Below are positions 5,032 to 5,125 of a DNA stretch of 5,125 nucleotides, one piece after another (within the stretch, counting starts at the first letter, position 1; the number at the start of each line of letters is the position of its first letter). A model generated the notes under the pieces. That model saw only the letters and a program-made list of their open reading frames with translations, made no database searches and was not told where the DNA came from. The position numbers were made by a program, and so were the translations under genes. The stretch is from Methylobacter sp. (lineage in GTDB: Bacteria > Pseudomonadota > Gammaproteobacteria > Methylococcales > Methylomonadaceae): positions 3,772 to 8,896 of the forward strand of contig PMJA01000363.1 in assembly GCA_003158415.1 (NCBI GenBank). The letters run 5' to 3'.

Positions 5032-5125
5032 GGGGTTAATAGAAAACGTAAAGTGTTTATTTATACACCCCAAGCTATGAATTTGCTAAGGAACGAGCAC
5101 AACACACTTATGTATTAAATCCCCT

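Larger units (their letters stand above)
4944..5125. other. AT-rich non-coding region upstream of hupE
   Basis: No convincing gene reads into this 182-nt end of the window on either strand. It is much richer in A+T than the operon. Beside the hupE ribosome site and candidate promoter it contains ATTTATACA twice in direct orientation (5003-5011 and 5059-5067). The second copy lies in an imperfect dyad GTGT-N8-ACAC (5053-5068). The end of any upstream gene, such as hupL, is not visible, nor is a clear terminator. Confidence 0.6.

Noticed and set aside
4944..5125. Cobalamin or other riboswitch, or sigma54 promoter, upstream of hupE
   Set aside because: No B12-box-like sequence or large structured leader is seen, and the expected leader is only about 54 nt. 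No GG-N10-GC element with sigma54 spacing was found, although a lone TTGC is present.
1..5125. Mobile elements, CRISPR arrays, tRNA genes or attachment sites
   Set aside because: No transposase-like frame, spaced direct repeats, tRNA cloverleaf or terminal inverted repeats were seen; the window is almost completely filled by one hydrogenase operon.

Overview
The window is one tightly packed minus-strand operon segment for making a membrane-bound uptake [NiFe] hydrogenase. It reads from right to left as hupE, hupC, hupD, hupF, hupG, hupH, hupI, hupJ, hupK. The last gene runs off the left edge. The hydrogenase structural genes hupS and hupL, and the general hyp maturation genes, are not in the window. 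The product set (HupF, HupG, HupH, HupI, HupJ and HupK together) is typical of proteobacterial group 1d-type hydrogenases that work in the presence of oxygen. The host is therefore probably an aerobic or microaerobic proteobacterium. From memory, placing hupE directly before hupC resembles the hupSLECD order described for the methanotroph Methylococcus capsulatus, whereas rhizobia have hupSLCDEFGHIJK. Moderate GC fits a gammaproteobacterial methanotroph, but that taxonomic guess is inference.

Layout. Positions 4944-5125 are AT-rich and non-coding, with a plausible sigma70-type promoter for hupE. hupE (4362-4943) encodes a likely nickel permease. hupC (3643-4347) encodes the diheme cytochrome b that takes electrons from the enzyme. 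hupD (2972-3640) encodes the endopeptidase that trims the large subunit. hupF (2676-2972), hupG (2260-2679), hupH (1315-2163), hupI (1097-1318), hupJ (608-1075) and hupK (1-608, partial) encode assembly and protection factors for the two subunits.

How the genes work together. HupE supplies nickel. HupK and HupF (HypC family), with Hyp proteins encoded elsewhere, handle and protect the large subunit while its cofactor is loaded, and HupD then cleaves its C-terminus. HupG, HupH, HupI and HupJ are associated with maturing and quality-checking the Fe-S small subunit before Tat export. HupC anchors the finished enzyme and links it to the quinone pool.

Most junctions overlap or nearly overlap (1-4 nt overlaps at hupD/F, hupF/G, hupH/I and hupJ/K; a 2-nt gap at hupC/D; 14 nt at hupE/C; 21 nt at hupI/J). 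The one clear break is about 96 nt between hupG and hupH. It holds two GC-rich hairpins, the first followed by a short T run. I found no novel defence, mobile or CRISPR system. The points most worth a second look are this break, the C-terminal twin-arginine-like motif of HupJ, and the position of hupE as leader gene with its own promoter.
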